The notes under the pieces are model-generated. The model was not told the origin of the DNA and did not search any database. It worked only from the letters and a program-made list of their open reading frames with translations. A stretch of 25,134 bases of DNA from a virus, in IMG/VR virus record IMGVR_UViG_3300025127_000253, positions 1-25,134 of that record; one strand, given 5' to 3'. The position numbers and the translations under genes are program-made. Shown here one piece after another: positions 1 to 6,859 of the stretch. Each line of letters starts with the position of its first letter. The stretch's first letter is position 1.

Positions 1-336
1 ACACCCAATCAATATTGGGTAGAAAGATTTATTGATAAAGTTAGAATACATGTTTATCCAACACCAGATTCTACAAATGCATCTAAAGATATGCATTTTT
101 ATTTTATAAAAAGAATACAAGATGTAGGTGATTATACAAATGCAACTGATGTTCCATTCAGATTTGTGCCTTGTATGGTATCAGGACTTGCATATTATTT
201 AGCACAAAAGTATCAACCACAATTAATTCAAGCTATGAAATTAGCTTATGAAGATGAATTGGCTAGAGCATTAGCAGAAGATGGTTCAGCTTCTAGTACA
301 TACATTACACCAAAAGCATACTACCCAGGAACATAA
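1..336 (+). CDS. Phage head-tail adaptor-like protein, C-terminal part
   Basis: The reading frame is open from base 1 to the TAA at 334-336, so the true start lies outside the window; an internal ATG at 91 is not a convincing start. The visible 111 residues include an RFVPCMVSGLAYYLA segment followed by an acidic, helical LAYEDELARALAEDGSAS stretch and a TYITPKAYYP end. This arrangement is what I know from the C-termini of SU10/T7-gp11-like adaptor proteins of podoviruses, which form the ring between portal and tail. The stop overlaps the next start in a TAATG. Family assignment is from memory of the motif pattern and is fairly secure; the exact ring position is inferred. Confidence 0.7.
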   Translation, partial: TPNQYWVERFIDKVRIHVYPTPDSTNASKDMHFYFIKRIQDVGDYTNATDVPFRFVPCMVSGLAYYLAQKYQPQLIQAMKLAYEDELARALAEDGSASSTYITPKAYYPGT

Positions 337-683
337 TGGCAAAAGTAAAAATTATTAAAAGCATACGTAAAAAATTATTTCCTTTAGAAACTAAACCAGG
401 ACCTGGTGCTAAAGACAAATTTAAAAAACTTGATCCAAAAAGTCCTTATTTTAATGTTGATGAATTAGGGTCTCCTCCACTTCACAGAGGTAGTGGTACC
501 TCTGGAGTTCAAAAGAAAAAACAAAAAGATGTAGGTCCTAGAATACATGAAGGTTTTGAAAAAAAAGATAAAGCAAAAAAAATAAGAGATTTACAAATGG
601 GTGGATCAAAATATCTACGAGGTGGTGGAATTGCACAACGTGGGTTAGGTAGAGCATTTATGAAAGGTGGAAGGGCAAGATAA
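336..683 (+). CDS. Small, very basic marine-phage protein with RGGGIAQRGLGRAF motif
   Basis: A 115-aa protein dominated by Lys, Arg, Gly and Pro, with no hydrophobic segment and no cysteine. The N-terminus is KIIKSIRKKLF-like and basic, the middle is polar and probably disordered, and the C-terminus ends in YLRGGGIAQRGLGRAFMKGGRAR-type sequence (residues about 93-115). The short motif G-G-I/M-A-x-R-G-x-G-x-A-F-x-K-G-G-R is one I associate with small proteins of uncultured marine phages near portal/adaptor genes. It is translationally coupled on both sides through TAATG junctions. Its charge suggests binding to nucleic acid or to acidic virion surfaces; that is inference. No enzyme function is visible. 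Confidence 0.7.
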   Translation: MAKVKIIKSIRKKLFPLETKPGPGAKDKFKKLDPKSPYFNVDELGSPPLHRGSGTSGVQKKKQKDVGPRIHEGFEKKDKAKKIRDLQMGGSKYLRGGGIAQRGLGRAFMKGGRAR

Positions 684-1285
684 TGGCAAAATACGCAACA
701 GGTAAACACGCAAAAGCAATATCAGATAGATCTGGTGTAGAATTTCCATATAGAGAAATGGTTAGAGAATGGAATGGTGCTTTTGTACATGTTTCTGAGT
801 TTGAACCAAAACAACCACAATTAGAACCTAAACCTATTTCAGCTGATGGTATCGCATTAAGAAATGTTAGAACTGATAGAACAGAACCATCAACAACTGT
901 TAGAATACCTAACAACGGTTTTGAAACTTATGAAGCAGGTTCTAGAATTATAAATGTTTTTGCACCTGGACATGGTTTAACTAATGGTACAACTTATAGA
1001 TTTAGAGGAGCACCGACTACTTCTCCAGGGACAGGCACTTCAACAAACCCAGTTTTTGCTTACGCAAACATTCCAGATTTTGATGGAATAACAGGAACAA
1101 ATATTACAAAGTCTGCAGGATACGCTATCACTGTAGGTCTATATAAAAATGATGCTGCAGTAACAACTGATTATGCAAGTTCAAATTTTTTTCATTTTAC
1201 AGTTGATACAGATACTGCTACAATTGGAAATGTAAAAGGAGGAGGTTATGGTTCTTCAGTAGGGCCCATAACTATAGAGGCATGA
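683..1285 (+). CDS. Conserved SU10-type podovirus virion-associated protein
   Basis: A 200-aa protein. Residues 1-70 carry the pattern MAKYATGKHAKAISDRSG, then FPYREMVREWNGAFV, then EFEPKQPQLEPKP, which I recognise as a widely conserved phage protein encoded beside adaptor genes. The C-terminal half (about 80-200) is Thr/Gly/Ser-rich and looks beta-stranded, with an APGHGLTNGTTYRFRG segment typical of small virion beta domains. It starts at a TAATG shared with the upstream stop and ends in an ATGA overlap with the next small gene. A role in the head-tail junction is inferred from position. No catalytic motif is seen. Confidence 0.75.
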   Translation: MAKYATGKHAKAISDRSGVEFPYREMVREWNGAFVHVSEFEPKQPQLEPKPISADGIALRNVRTDRTEPSTTVRIPNNGFETYEAGSRIINVFAPGHGLTNGTTYRFRGAPTTSPGTGTSTNPVFAYANIPDFDGITGTNITKSAGYAITVGLYKNDAAVTTDYASSNFFHFTVDTDTATIGNVKGGGYGSSVGPITIEA

Positions 1286-1434
1286 TTAAAAAAATTAAAA
1301 AATTTATTTGTAAATTATTTGGTATTAAACAATGTGAGTGTCCAGACGAAAATGAGGTTGGACAAAAAGGACTGCCAATAATAAATGAAACGGAAAAACA
1401 AAAAAAGATACGTTTAAAACATAAAGGACAATAA
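1282..1434 (+). CDS. Small basic Cys-containing protein, 50 aa
   Basis: An ATG at 1282 overlaps the upstream stop in an ATGA, and the TAA at 1432-1434 overlaps the next ATG in a TAATG, so this short frame exactly fills the gap between two structural genes. The product starts with a Lys/Ile/Phe amphipathic stretch (MIKKIKKFICKLFG), then carries Cys10, Cys18 and Cys20 in C-x7-C-x-C-P, then a charged tail. Three Cys are too few for a classic zinc site in one chain, but a dimer or disulfide is possible. Coupling on both sides and the dense packing argue that it is a real gene. Function is not recognised. Confidence 0.6.
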   Translation: MIKKIKKFICKLFGIKQCECPDENEVGQKGLPIINETEKQKKIRLKHKGQ

Positions 1435-2141
1435 TGGCTGGAATAAGTTACAGTGGATTAGTTACACAAATTAGAAACTACACAGAAGTAGATTCAAATG
1501 TTTTATCTACAGATCAATTAGAAAATATTATTTTAAATGCACAATATAGAATAATGAGAGATATTCCTATTGATGCAGATAGAAAACAACAATCAGGTAA
1601 TTTAGTAACAGGTCAAGAAACAATTAATGCTCCAGCTGGCTGTTTATTTGTTAGAGGCATACAAGTTTATGATTCAACATCAGCTATAACTGGTGCTAAT
1701 ATTTGGTTAGAAAAAAAAGATATTACATATTTACAAGAATATGTTTCATCAACAGAATCCGCTAAAAGAGGTCAACCTAAATATTATGCTATGTTTGGTG
1801 GAGCTACCGGTGATAGTGATACTAATTCTGGAAGAATGATGTTTGCTCCTGTTCCTGATACTACGTATAAATTTAGAGTGCATTTTAATAAAATGCCGGC
1901 TACTTTAGCTTCAGATAATACGACTAATTATATTAGTTTAAACTTCCCAAATGGTCTATTATACTGCTGTCTATCAGAAACATACGGATTTTTAAAAGGT
2001 CCGATAGATATGTTGACATTATATGAAAATAAATATAAACAAGAGGTACAGAAGTTTGCTAACGAGCAAGTTGGTAGAAGACGAAGAGACGACTACACAG
2101 ACGGAGCAGTTAGAATACCAGTTACCTCAGCAAACCCGTAG
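1434..2141 (+). CDS. SU10-like head-tail adaptor protein
   Basis: A 235-aa protein beginning with a helical segment (ISYSGLVTQIRNYTEV, then LENIILNAQYRIMRDIPIDADR) followed by a beta-rich middle (about residues 50-170) with KKDITYLQEYVS and QPKYYAMFGG. A C-terminal helical region follows (NGLLYCCLSETYGFLKGP, then a long NKYKQEVQKFANEQVGRRRRDD helix). This order of N-terminal helices, beta sandwich and C-terminal helix with an Arg cluster is what I know as the phage SU10-type adaptor family, which sits below the portal. A second adaptor-like protein ends at 336, consistent with two stacked adaptor or tail-tube rings. No start alternative competes with the coupled ATG. Confidence 0.75.
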   Translation: MAGISYSGLVTQIRNYTEVDSNVLSTDQLENIILNAQYRIMRDIPIDADRKQQSGNLVTGQETINAPAGCLFVRGIQVYDSTSAITGANIWLEKKDITYLQEYVSSTESAKRGQPKYYAMFGGATGDSDTNSGRMMFAPVPDTTYKFRVHFNKMPATLASDNTTNYISLNFPNGLLYCCLSETYGFLKGPIDMLTLYENKYKQEVQKFANEQVGRRRRDDYTDGAVRIPVTSANP

Positions 2142-2152
2142 GAGAAAAAATT

Positions 2153-2593
2153 ATGGCAATAACATCTGCAGTATGTACAAGTTTTAAAGTTGAACTTTTA
2201 AAAGGAGTTCACAACTTCACAGCGACAACTGGAAATACTTTTAAAATAGCTCTTTACACAAGTTCTGCAACTTTAGGAGCTTCAACAACAGCTTATTCAA
2301 CATCAAACGAAATTACTAATTCATCTGGAACAGCATACACAGCAGCTGGAGCAACTCTTACAAGTGTAACTCCTGTAGCTGATAGCACAACGGCAGTTTG
2401 TGATTTTGCTGATGTTAGTTACACAAGTGCAACCTTTACAGCAAATGGTGCATTAATTTATAATGATTCAGCATCTGGAGATCCAGCATGTGCAGTTATT
2501 GCATTTGGTGGTGATAAAACTGTAACAAGTGGAACTTTTACAATTCAATTCCCTACAGCAGACGCAACTAACGCAATCATACGATTAGCCTAA
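2153..2593 (+). CDS. Conserved beta-rich phage virion protein
   Basis: A 146-aa protein with an AGGAG ribosome site at 2140-2144, eight bases before the ATG. After a SFKVELLKGVHNF opening it is almost entirely Thr/Ser/Ala/Gly beta-strand sequence, including NTFKIALYTSSATLG, GALIYNDSASGDP and the end FTIQFPTADATNAIIRLA. The pattern matches a family common in marine phage tail regions that probably forms a compact beta sandwich. It lies between the adaptor and fibre genes, so it may be a decoration, tail-knob or fibre-adaptor component; this role is inferred from neighbours. No catalytic residues are visible. Confidence 0.7.
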   Translation: MAITSAVCTSFKVELLKGVHNFTATTGNTFKIALYTSSATLGASTTAYSTSNEITNSSGTAYTAAGATLTSVTPVADSTTAVCDFADVSYTSATFTANGALIYNDSASGDPACAVIAFGGDKTVTSGTFTIQFPTADATNAIIRLA

Positions 2594-2607
2594 AGGAGTA
2601 ACGACGT

Positions 2608-3819
2608 ATGTCCGTTACTAGAACATTCACGGTAACGGTGGTTAGCACCGGCAGTGGAAATAAATATTTTATTGATGGTGTTCAACAAGATACTTTAAAT
2701 CTAGCTGAAGGTGGAACATTTAAATTTGATCAAGCAGATTCATCAAATAGCACTCACCCTTTAAGATTTTCAACAACAAGCGACGGTACACATAATTCTG
2801 GAAGCGAATATACGACCGGTGTTACCACCAATGGAACACCAGGATCTTCTGGTGCGTACACACAAATTACAGTAGCAGCATCTGCACCAACTTTATATTA
2901 CTATTGCAGTAATCACTCTGGGATGGGTGGACAAGCAAATACAATTAGTGGAGATTCTTATGGTGCATTTGGTTGGAGTTCAAATCGTTGGGGAGTAGAA
3001 GAAGAATTTATTTTAGGTTGGGGCGCACAAGCTTGGAATGATAGTGAATGGGGTCAACTAAATAATGCTGTTGTTTCTTTAACAGGTGTCTCTGCAACTG
3101 CTAGTGTAGGGTCTCCTACAATTGATGCACAAATAGCAATTGGTTGGGGTCAAGACGGTTGGGGAGTTGAAAATTATGGTGCCTCTGGATTAGTAGTAGA
3201 ATTAGAAGCTCCAGATGCAATATCATCAGCTATTGGTACTGGTAGTGCTTGGAATAATGGATCTTGGGGTGAACCACAAGGTTGGGGACAATTTGTTATA
3301 AGTCCGGCAGATGTAATGGGTTTAACAGGTGTATCATCAACATCTGCAGTTGGTTCAGTAAGTCATGTAATTAATGCAACGTTTAGCTTAACAGGAGTTT
3401 CAGCAACTTCTAATGTAGGAGCGATAACTGCGGCCTCTCAAATTGTTGGATTAATAGGTGTGTCTTCAACTTCTGCAGTGGGTTCAATAACCCCTGCACA
3501 ACTTTCTTTAGGATTAACAGGAGTTTCAACAACTTCTAGTCTTGGTACACCAGTTATTGATGCGATTGATATAATAGATGTTACAGGTGTACAATCTACA
3601 TCTGGTGTAGGATCAATTATAATTGAAATAGGAGTTCCTGTAACAGGAGTTTCTTTTACTTCTGCTGTGGGTTCTATAGCACCAGCAGATGTAATGGGAT
3701 TAACAGGAGTTTCTGCAACTGTTTCTGTGGCTGGATTTGGCACTGCAGATGGTTTTGGAATTCAAGCATATCAAGCTATTGACACAGGTTCTAATACATC
3801 ATATAGTGACGTCGCATAG
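2608..3819 (+). CDS. Virion/tail protein with N-terminal cupredoxin-like domain and TGVS repeats
   Basis: A 403-aa protein with AGGAG at 2594-2598, nine bases before ATG. Residues 1-115 resemble a small blue-copper (plastocyanin/amicyanin) fold: beta strands, then His50 in STHPLRFS, then Cys100, His103 and Met106 in YYYCSNHSGMGG. This is the H...C-x2-H-x2-M ligand set of amicyanin-type cupredoxins. Residues 125-240 hold Trp/Gly motifs (GWG, WG) that suggest a rigid linker. From residue 158, eight copies of (L/V)TGVSxTSxVGS follow, most spaced 20-22 residues apart. Position beside two fibre genes suggests a structural tail or adhesin protein. The copper ligands are visible; copper binding and any electron transfer are inferred. 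Confidence 0.75.
   Translation: MSVTRTFTVTVVSTGSGNKYFIDGVQQDTLNLAEGGTFKFDQADSSNSTHPLRFSTTSDGTHNSGSEYTTGVTTNGTPGSSGAYTQITVAASAPTLYYYCSNHSGMGGQANTISGDSYGAFGWSSNRWGVEEEFILGWGAQAWNDSEWGQLNNAVVSLTGVSATASVGSPTIDAQIAIGWGQDGWGVENYGASGLVVELEAPDAISSAIGTGSAWNNGSWGEPQGWGQFVISPADVMGLTGVSSTSAVGSVSHVINATFSLTGVSATSNVGAITAASQIVGLIGVSSTSAVGSITPAQLSLGLTGVSTTSSLGTPVIDAIDIIDVTGVQSTSGVGSIIIEIGVPVTGVSFTSAVGSIAPADVMGLTGVSATVSVAGFGTADGFGIQAYQAIDTGSNTSYSDVA
3079..3741 (+). repeat. TGVSxTSxVGS protein-level tandem repeats
   Basis: Eight copies of an 11-12 residue core (L/V)TGVSxTSxVG(S/A/T) are encoded within the cupredoxin-like gene. The first copy, at 3079, is separated from the rest by a Trp/Gly-rich insert. Copies two to eight run from about 3321 to 3741 at spacings of 20-22 residues. 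Codons differ between copies, for example tca/tct for Ser, so the array is old or under selection against DNA identity. The short alternating beta pattern suggests stacked strands in an elongated fibre. Confidence 0.8.
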
Positions 3820-3850
3820 AATAAGAATTCTAATTGGGAGATAAAAAATT

Positions 3851-5236
3851 ATGGCATCAACATATACACCTTTAGGGGTAGAGCTTCAGGCAACTGGTGA
3901 AAACGCCGGTACGTGGGGGACAAAAACTAATACTAATTTACAAATTATAGAACAAATTTCTGGTGGATATACAACACAAGCAGTAACAAGTGGTGGGACA
4001 GTAGCATTATCTGTTTCAGACGGATCAACTGGTGCAACTTTATCTCACAGAATGATTGAGTTTACAGGATCATTATCTGATAATGCAATCGTTACAATAC
4101 CTATAGATGTACAAAACTTTTATTTTTTAAGAAATTCAACATCTGGTTCATACACAGTTCAATTTAAATATGCTTCGGGAAGTGGTGATTCATTTACTTT
4201 TGCTGCAGGAAATAAAGGTGATGCTCTTGTATTTGCAACTGCAAATGATGGAACTAATCCAGACATTGATACTCTACCAGCTGGAGATGTAACACTTACT
4301 GCAACACAAACTTTAACAAACAAAACTTTAACTTCACCTGCAATAGGGACCTCTATTTTAGATACAAATGGAAATGAATTAGCTAAACTTACAGCTACAG
4401 GTTCTGCAGTAAACGAATTTACAATAGCAAACGCTGCTACAGGAAATGATCCAACACTATCTGCAACAGGTGGTGACACAAATATTGATATAGCTATTAA
4501 ACCAAAAGGATCTGGAGAAACTGTTTTTGGAACAGGAGCAGCAAACGCTACAATTACAAGTAGTGGAGCACATGATTTAATACTAGATACTAATTCTGGA
4601 ACTAATTCAGGAACAATCACAATTACAGATGCAGCTAACGGAGATATAACTATAGCTCCTAACGGAACTGGAGTTGCTAAAGCTGTAGATGGTGGAGATA
4701 ATACAGCAGCAATTAAAATTGCTGGTAAAGAAACTATTTGGGTTCCATCCTCAGCTATGTATCCTAATACTACAAATGGATGTGCTGACTTAGAACAAAC
4801 AGAATTATCTAATGGACCTGAATTAAAATCTTTAGATTTTGATAAAGACTCAGATGAATTTGCACAATTTGCTGTTGCATTTCCAAAATCATGGAATGAA
4901 GGAACAGTAACTTTTCAAGCTTACTTTACAGCTGATTCTACAAACACAGGTACTGTTTCTTGGGCATTAAATGGTGTTTCTTGTGCAGACAATGACACTA
5001 TTAACGTTGCTTTTGGAACTGCAGTTGCACCAACAGCAAAAGCTCATAGTGGAACAGCAAACGATTTAGACGTTACAGCAGAAAGTGGTGCAGTAACTAT
5101 TGCAGGTTCACCTAGCACAGATGAACAAGTATTTTTTCAAATACAAAGAGACGTGTCAGAAGATAGTTTAACAGCTGATGCAAAACTATTAGGTATTAAA
5201 TTATTCTTTACTACTGACGCTGCTAACGACGTTTAA
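3851..5236 (+). CDS. Tail fibre protein
   Basis: A 461-aa Thr/Ser/Ala/Gly/Asn-rich protein with a weak GGGAG site at 3836-3840. The N-terminus has TPLGVELQATGENAGTWG and TNTNLQIIEQIS, an opening I know from marine phage fibre proteins. Residues 152-163 read TQTLTNKTLTSP, a motif seen repeatedly in phage tail fibres and thought to sit in trimeric beta-helical shafts. The middle is a low-complexity TITSSGAHDLILDT-type region. The last about 150 residues (from IWVPSSAMYPNT on) form a distinct domain with WNEGTVTFQAYFTAD and LGIKLFFTTDA, probably the receptor-facing or capping domain. Fibre identity is well supported; receptor and host are unknown. Confidence 0.8.
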   Translation: MASTYTPLGVELQATGENAGTWGTKTNTNLQIIEQISGGYTTQAVTSGGTVALSVSDGSTGATLSHRMIEFTGSLSDNAIVTIPIDVQNFYFLRNSTSGSYTVQFKYASGSGDSFTFAAGNKGDALVFATANDGTNPDIDTLPAGDVTLTATQTLTNKTLTSPAIGTSILDTNGNELAKLTATGSAVNEFTIANAATGNDPTLSATGGDTNIDIAIKPKGSGETVFGTGAANATITSSGAHDLILDTNSGTNSGTITITDAANGDITIAPNGTGVAKAVDGGDNTAAIKIAGKETIWVPSSAMYPNTTNGCADLEQTELSNGPELKSLDFDKDSDEFAQFAVAFPKSWNEGTVTFQAYFTADSTNTGTVSWALNGVSCADNDTINVAFGTAVAPTAKAHSGTANDLDVTAESGAVTIAGSPSTDEQVFFQIQRDVSEDSLTADAKLLGIKLFFTTDAANDV

Positions 5237-5248
5237 TAGGAGTATAGA

Positions 5249-6265
5249 GTGAAAGACTTTAAACTAGACCCAAATAAAATCTTCCCTTCATATGGTGGAA
5301 AAGGTTCTCGTAAACATTCGGGGCCAAAAACTAAAGGATTTGGTTATCAAATCTTAGGTTTTGGATCTGGTGCTCCAGGAAAAAATCAAATACCTTTTGG
5401 TTATTTAATTGTTGCTGGCGGCGGCATGGGAGGCCAAAACTACGGTGGCGGCGGAGGCGGCGGTGGAATGAGAGAATTTTCTATTCCCCAAGGTCAACAA
5501 GCAGTCGAAACAGGAACTTACACAATTACAGTTGGTGCTGGAGGATCTGGAACAAGATCACCAGGTCCAGGTGGACCTGAATCTGGAAGAGGTGTAAATG
5601 GTGGTGCTTCTTCAGTATTTACAGGTTCTGCATTTGCGGTTGAATCATCCGGAGGTGGTGGCGGAGGTAATCAAGGAGTCCCTGATTTAAATGGTGCTGG
5701 TGTACCTGGAGGTGCAGGCGGTGGATCTGGTCCAGGAGGATATATAAGTTCTAATCCAAGAGGAAACGGAAACGCTGGTGGATACTCTCCACCTGAAGGC
5801 GCACAAGGAGGTCAATCACCTAGTTCACTAGATGCACCTGCTTACGGAGCAGCTGGTGGCGGAGGCGGCGGAGCTCAAGGATCAGCAGGATCACATTCTA
5901 ACTCTGGAGGCCCAGGAGGCGGCGGAACTCCAACTACATTTATTTCACCAAGTGCACAAACATTCTCTGGCGGAGGTGGCGGTGGATTTGGAAACGTGCC
6001 TAGTGGATCTGGCGGATCAGGAGGATCTGGCGGAGGAGCTGGTGGTAACGCTAACGCTTCAGCGAATACTGGAGGTGGCGGCGGAGGCGGCGGCCCAGTG
6101 CAAGGTAATGGAAATAGACAAGGTGGATCTGGTAGAGTTCATTTAAGATGCCCTACTGCTTTAGTACCCCTTGTTACAGTTAGTCCTGAAGGATCAATAA
6201 CTGCTTCTCAAGACGGAAGTGCAATAATTACTTTTACATCTAGTGGTACTTTAACCATCGCATAG
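5249..6265 (+). CDS. Polyglycine-rich tail adhesin-like protein
   Basis: Starts at a GTG, with AGGAG at 5238-5242 six bases upstream, and no closer ATG fits. The 338-aa product has a Lys-rich N-terminus, then YLIVAGGG at 51-58 and polyglycine runs at 66-73, 135-140, 203-208, 241-246 and 275-282. TYTITVGAGGSG (90-101) and many GPGG/PGG steps lie between them. It ends in a beta tail, SITASQDGSAIITFTSSGTLTIA-like. This resembles Gly-rich adhesins, such as T-even-type gp38 and related domains in which polyglycine helices pack side by side. It is the last gene of the fibre block and the nearest upstream neighbour of the oxygenase cassette. Adhesin role is inferred. Confidence 0.7.
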   Translation: MKDFKLDPNKIFPSYGGKGSRKHSGPKTKGFGYQILGFGSGAPGKNQIPFGYLIVAGGGMGGQNYGGGGGGGGMREFSIPQGQQAVETGTYTITVGAGGSGTRSPGPGGPESGRGVNGGASSVFTGSAFAVESSGGGGGGNQGVPDLNGAGVPGGAGGGSGPGGYISSNPRGNGNAGGYSPPEGAQGGQSPSSLDAPAYGAAGGGGGGAQGSAGSHSNSGGPGGGGTPTTFISPSAQTFSGGGGGGFGNVPSGSGGSGGSGGGAGGNANASANTGGGGGGGGPVQGNGNRQGGSGRVHLRCPTALVPLVTVSPEGSITASQDGSAIITFTSSGTLTIA

Positions 6266-6268
6266 AAC

Positions 6269-6297
6269 TTGATTTTCAAATAATTTATCTGTATAAT
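6269..6297 (+). promoter_or_regulatory. Sigma70-like promoter of the oxygenase cassette
   Basis: TTGATT at 6269-6274 and a perfect TATAAT at 6292-6297 are separated by 17 bases, the ideal spacing for a host sigma70 promoter. Transcription would start near 6304, only about 7 bases before the ATG at 6311, and there is no Shine-Dalgarno sequence before that start. It lies in one of only a few non-coding gaps in the window. Confidence 0.65.
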
Positions 6298-6312
6298 GTA
6301 GAGATACATTAT
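6293..6312. promoter_or_regulatory. Perfect 8-bp dyad over -10 box and start codon
   Basis: ATAATGTA at 6293-6300 and TACATTAT at 6305-6312 are perfect inverted repeats around a GAGA centre. The left arm covers most of the -10 box and the right arm includes the first two bases of the ATG at 6311. Because the expected transcript starts near the centre, a DNA operator is more likely than an RNA hairpin. No regulator is identified. Confidence 0.5.
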
Positions 6313-6859
6313 GAAAGATATTAAGGTAAAACAGACTAATTTAATCTTAGAAAAAAATATAGAAAAACCAACTTTTTTGTATGAATGTATTTTAGAAAAT
6401 ATAAATACAAAAAAATTAATTAAAGGAATAGAACACGGTATTACTCTTCCAAGTAATATGAATCATAGAACTAATGTTCGTGGAGAAATGACGGACTGGA
6501 AATATTTTGTTCATGATGTAGATCTTAATAGCCTGCTTTCTTTTTGCATAGACCATTTTGACTTAGATACAAAAATGGGCAACTCGTATTTAGTAAATGC
6601 TTGGGGAAATAAAATGACAAGAAATTGTTTTACTGCCCTACATGATCATGCTGGCAACAGCGTATCAGGTGTATTATTTTTAAATACTTGTAAAGGACAT
6701 TATTTAGAATTCCCTGAATTAAATATAAAAACAGAAGTTATAGAAAATAAAATTGTTTTGTTTAGAGGACATACTAGACATAAAGCAAAAAGAATAACAG
6801 ACAATACTGTTAAATATGCAATAGCTTTTAATTTTAGAGCAAGGGAGAGTTGGGAATGA
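6311..6859 (+). CDS. 2OG-Fe(II) oxygenase-like protein (HxH type)
   Basis: A 182-aa protein. The signature is LHDHAGNSVSGVLFLN at residues 110-125, followed by a strand and a distal LFRGHTRHKAKR (150-161), then YAIAFNFR. This aligns by eye with the phage/cyanobacterial 2OG-Fe(II) family in which H-x-H-P-N-S-x-x-S-G-V-x-Y-L replaces the usual H-x-D; likely metal ligands are His111/His113 and His157. It is the first gene after the sigma70-like promoter, has no ribosome site, and overlaps the next gene in an ATGA. It resembles the last gene of the cassette (11065-11676). Family membership is fairly likely; substrate is unknown and catalytic competence is unproven. Confidence 0.6.
   Translation: MKDIKVKQTNLILEKNIEKPTFLYECILENINTKKLIKGIEHGITLPSNMNHRTNVRGEMTDWKYFVHDVDLNSLLSFCIDHFDLDTKMGNSYLVNAWGNKMTRNCFTALHDHAGNSVSGVLFLNTCKGHYLEFPELNIKTEVIENKIVLFRGHTRHKAKRITDNTVKYAIAFNFRARESWE

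Noticed and set aside
3079-3741. Repeats considered as a CRISPR array
   Set aside because: Repeats are protein-coding, diverged at the DNA level and not separated by unique spacers of constant length.
3820-3850. AGAATTCT palindrome as terminator between repeats gene and fibre
   Set aside because: The arms are too short and AT-rich, with no loop and no U-run; the next gene's ribosome site immediately follows.
4159-4620. Minus-strand 153-codon frame opposite the tail fibre gene
   Set aside because: Val/Ala/Pro-rich mirror of Thr/Gly/Asn codons on the other strand; the fibre motif on the plus strand explains the region.
5832-6146. Long frame in the polyglycine gene encoding Leu/Ala/Glu-rich protein
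   Set aside because: This is a frame shadow of GGx repeats, which read as GAx or CTx-type codons in other frames; no start signals.
6850-6855. TTG start for the 6856 gene
   Set aside because: ATG 6856 has ATGA coupling and a suitable GGAG; TTG adds only two residues.
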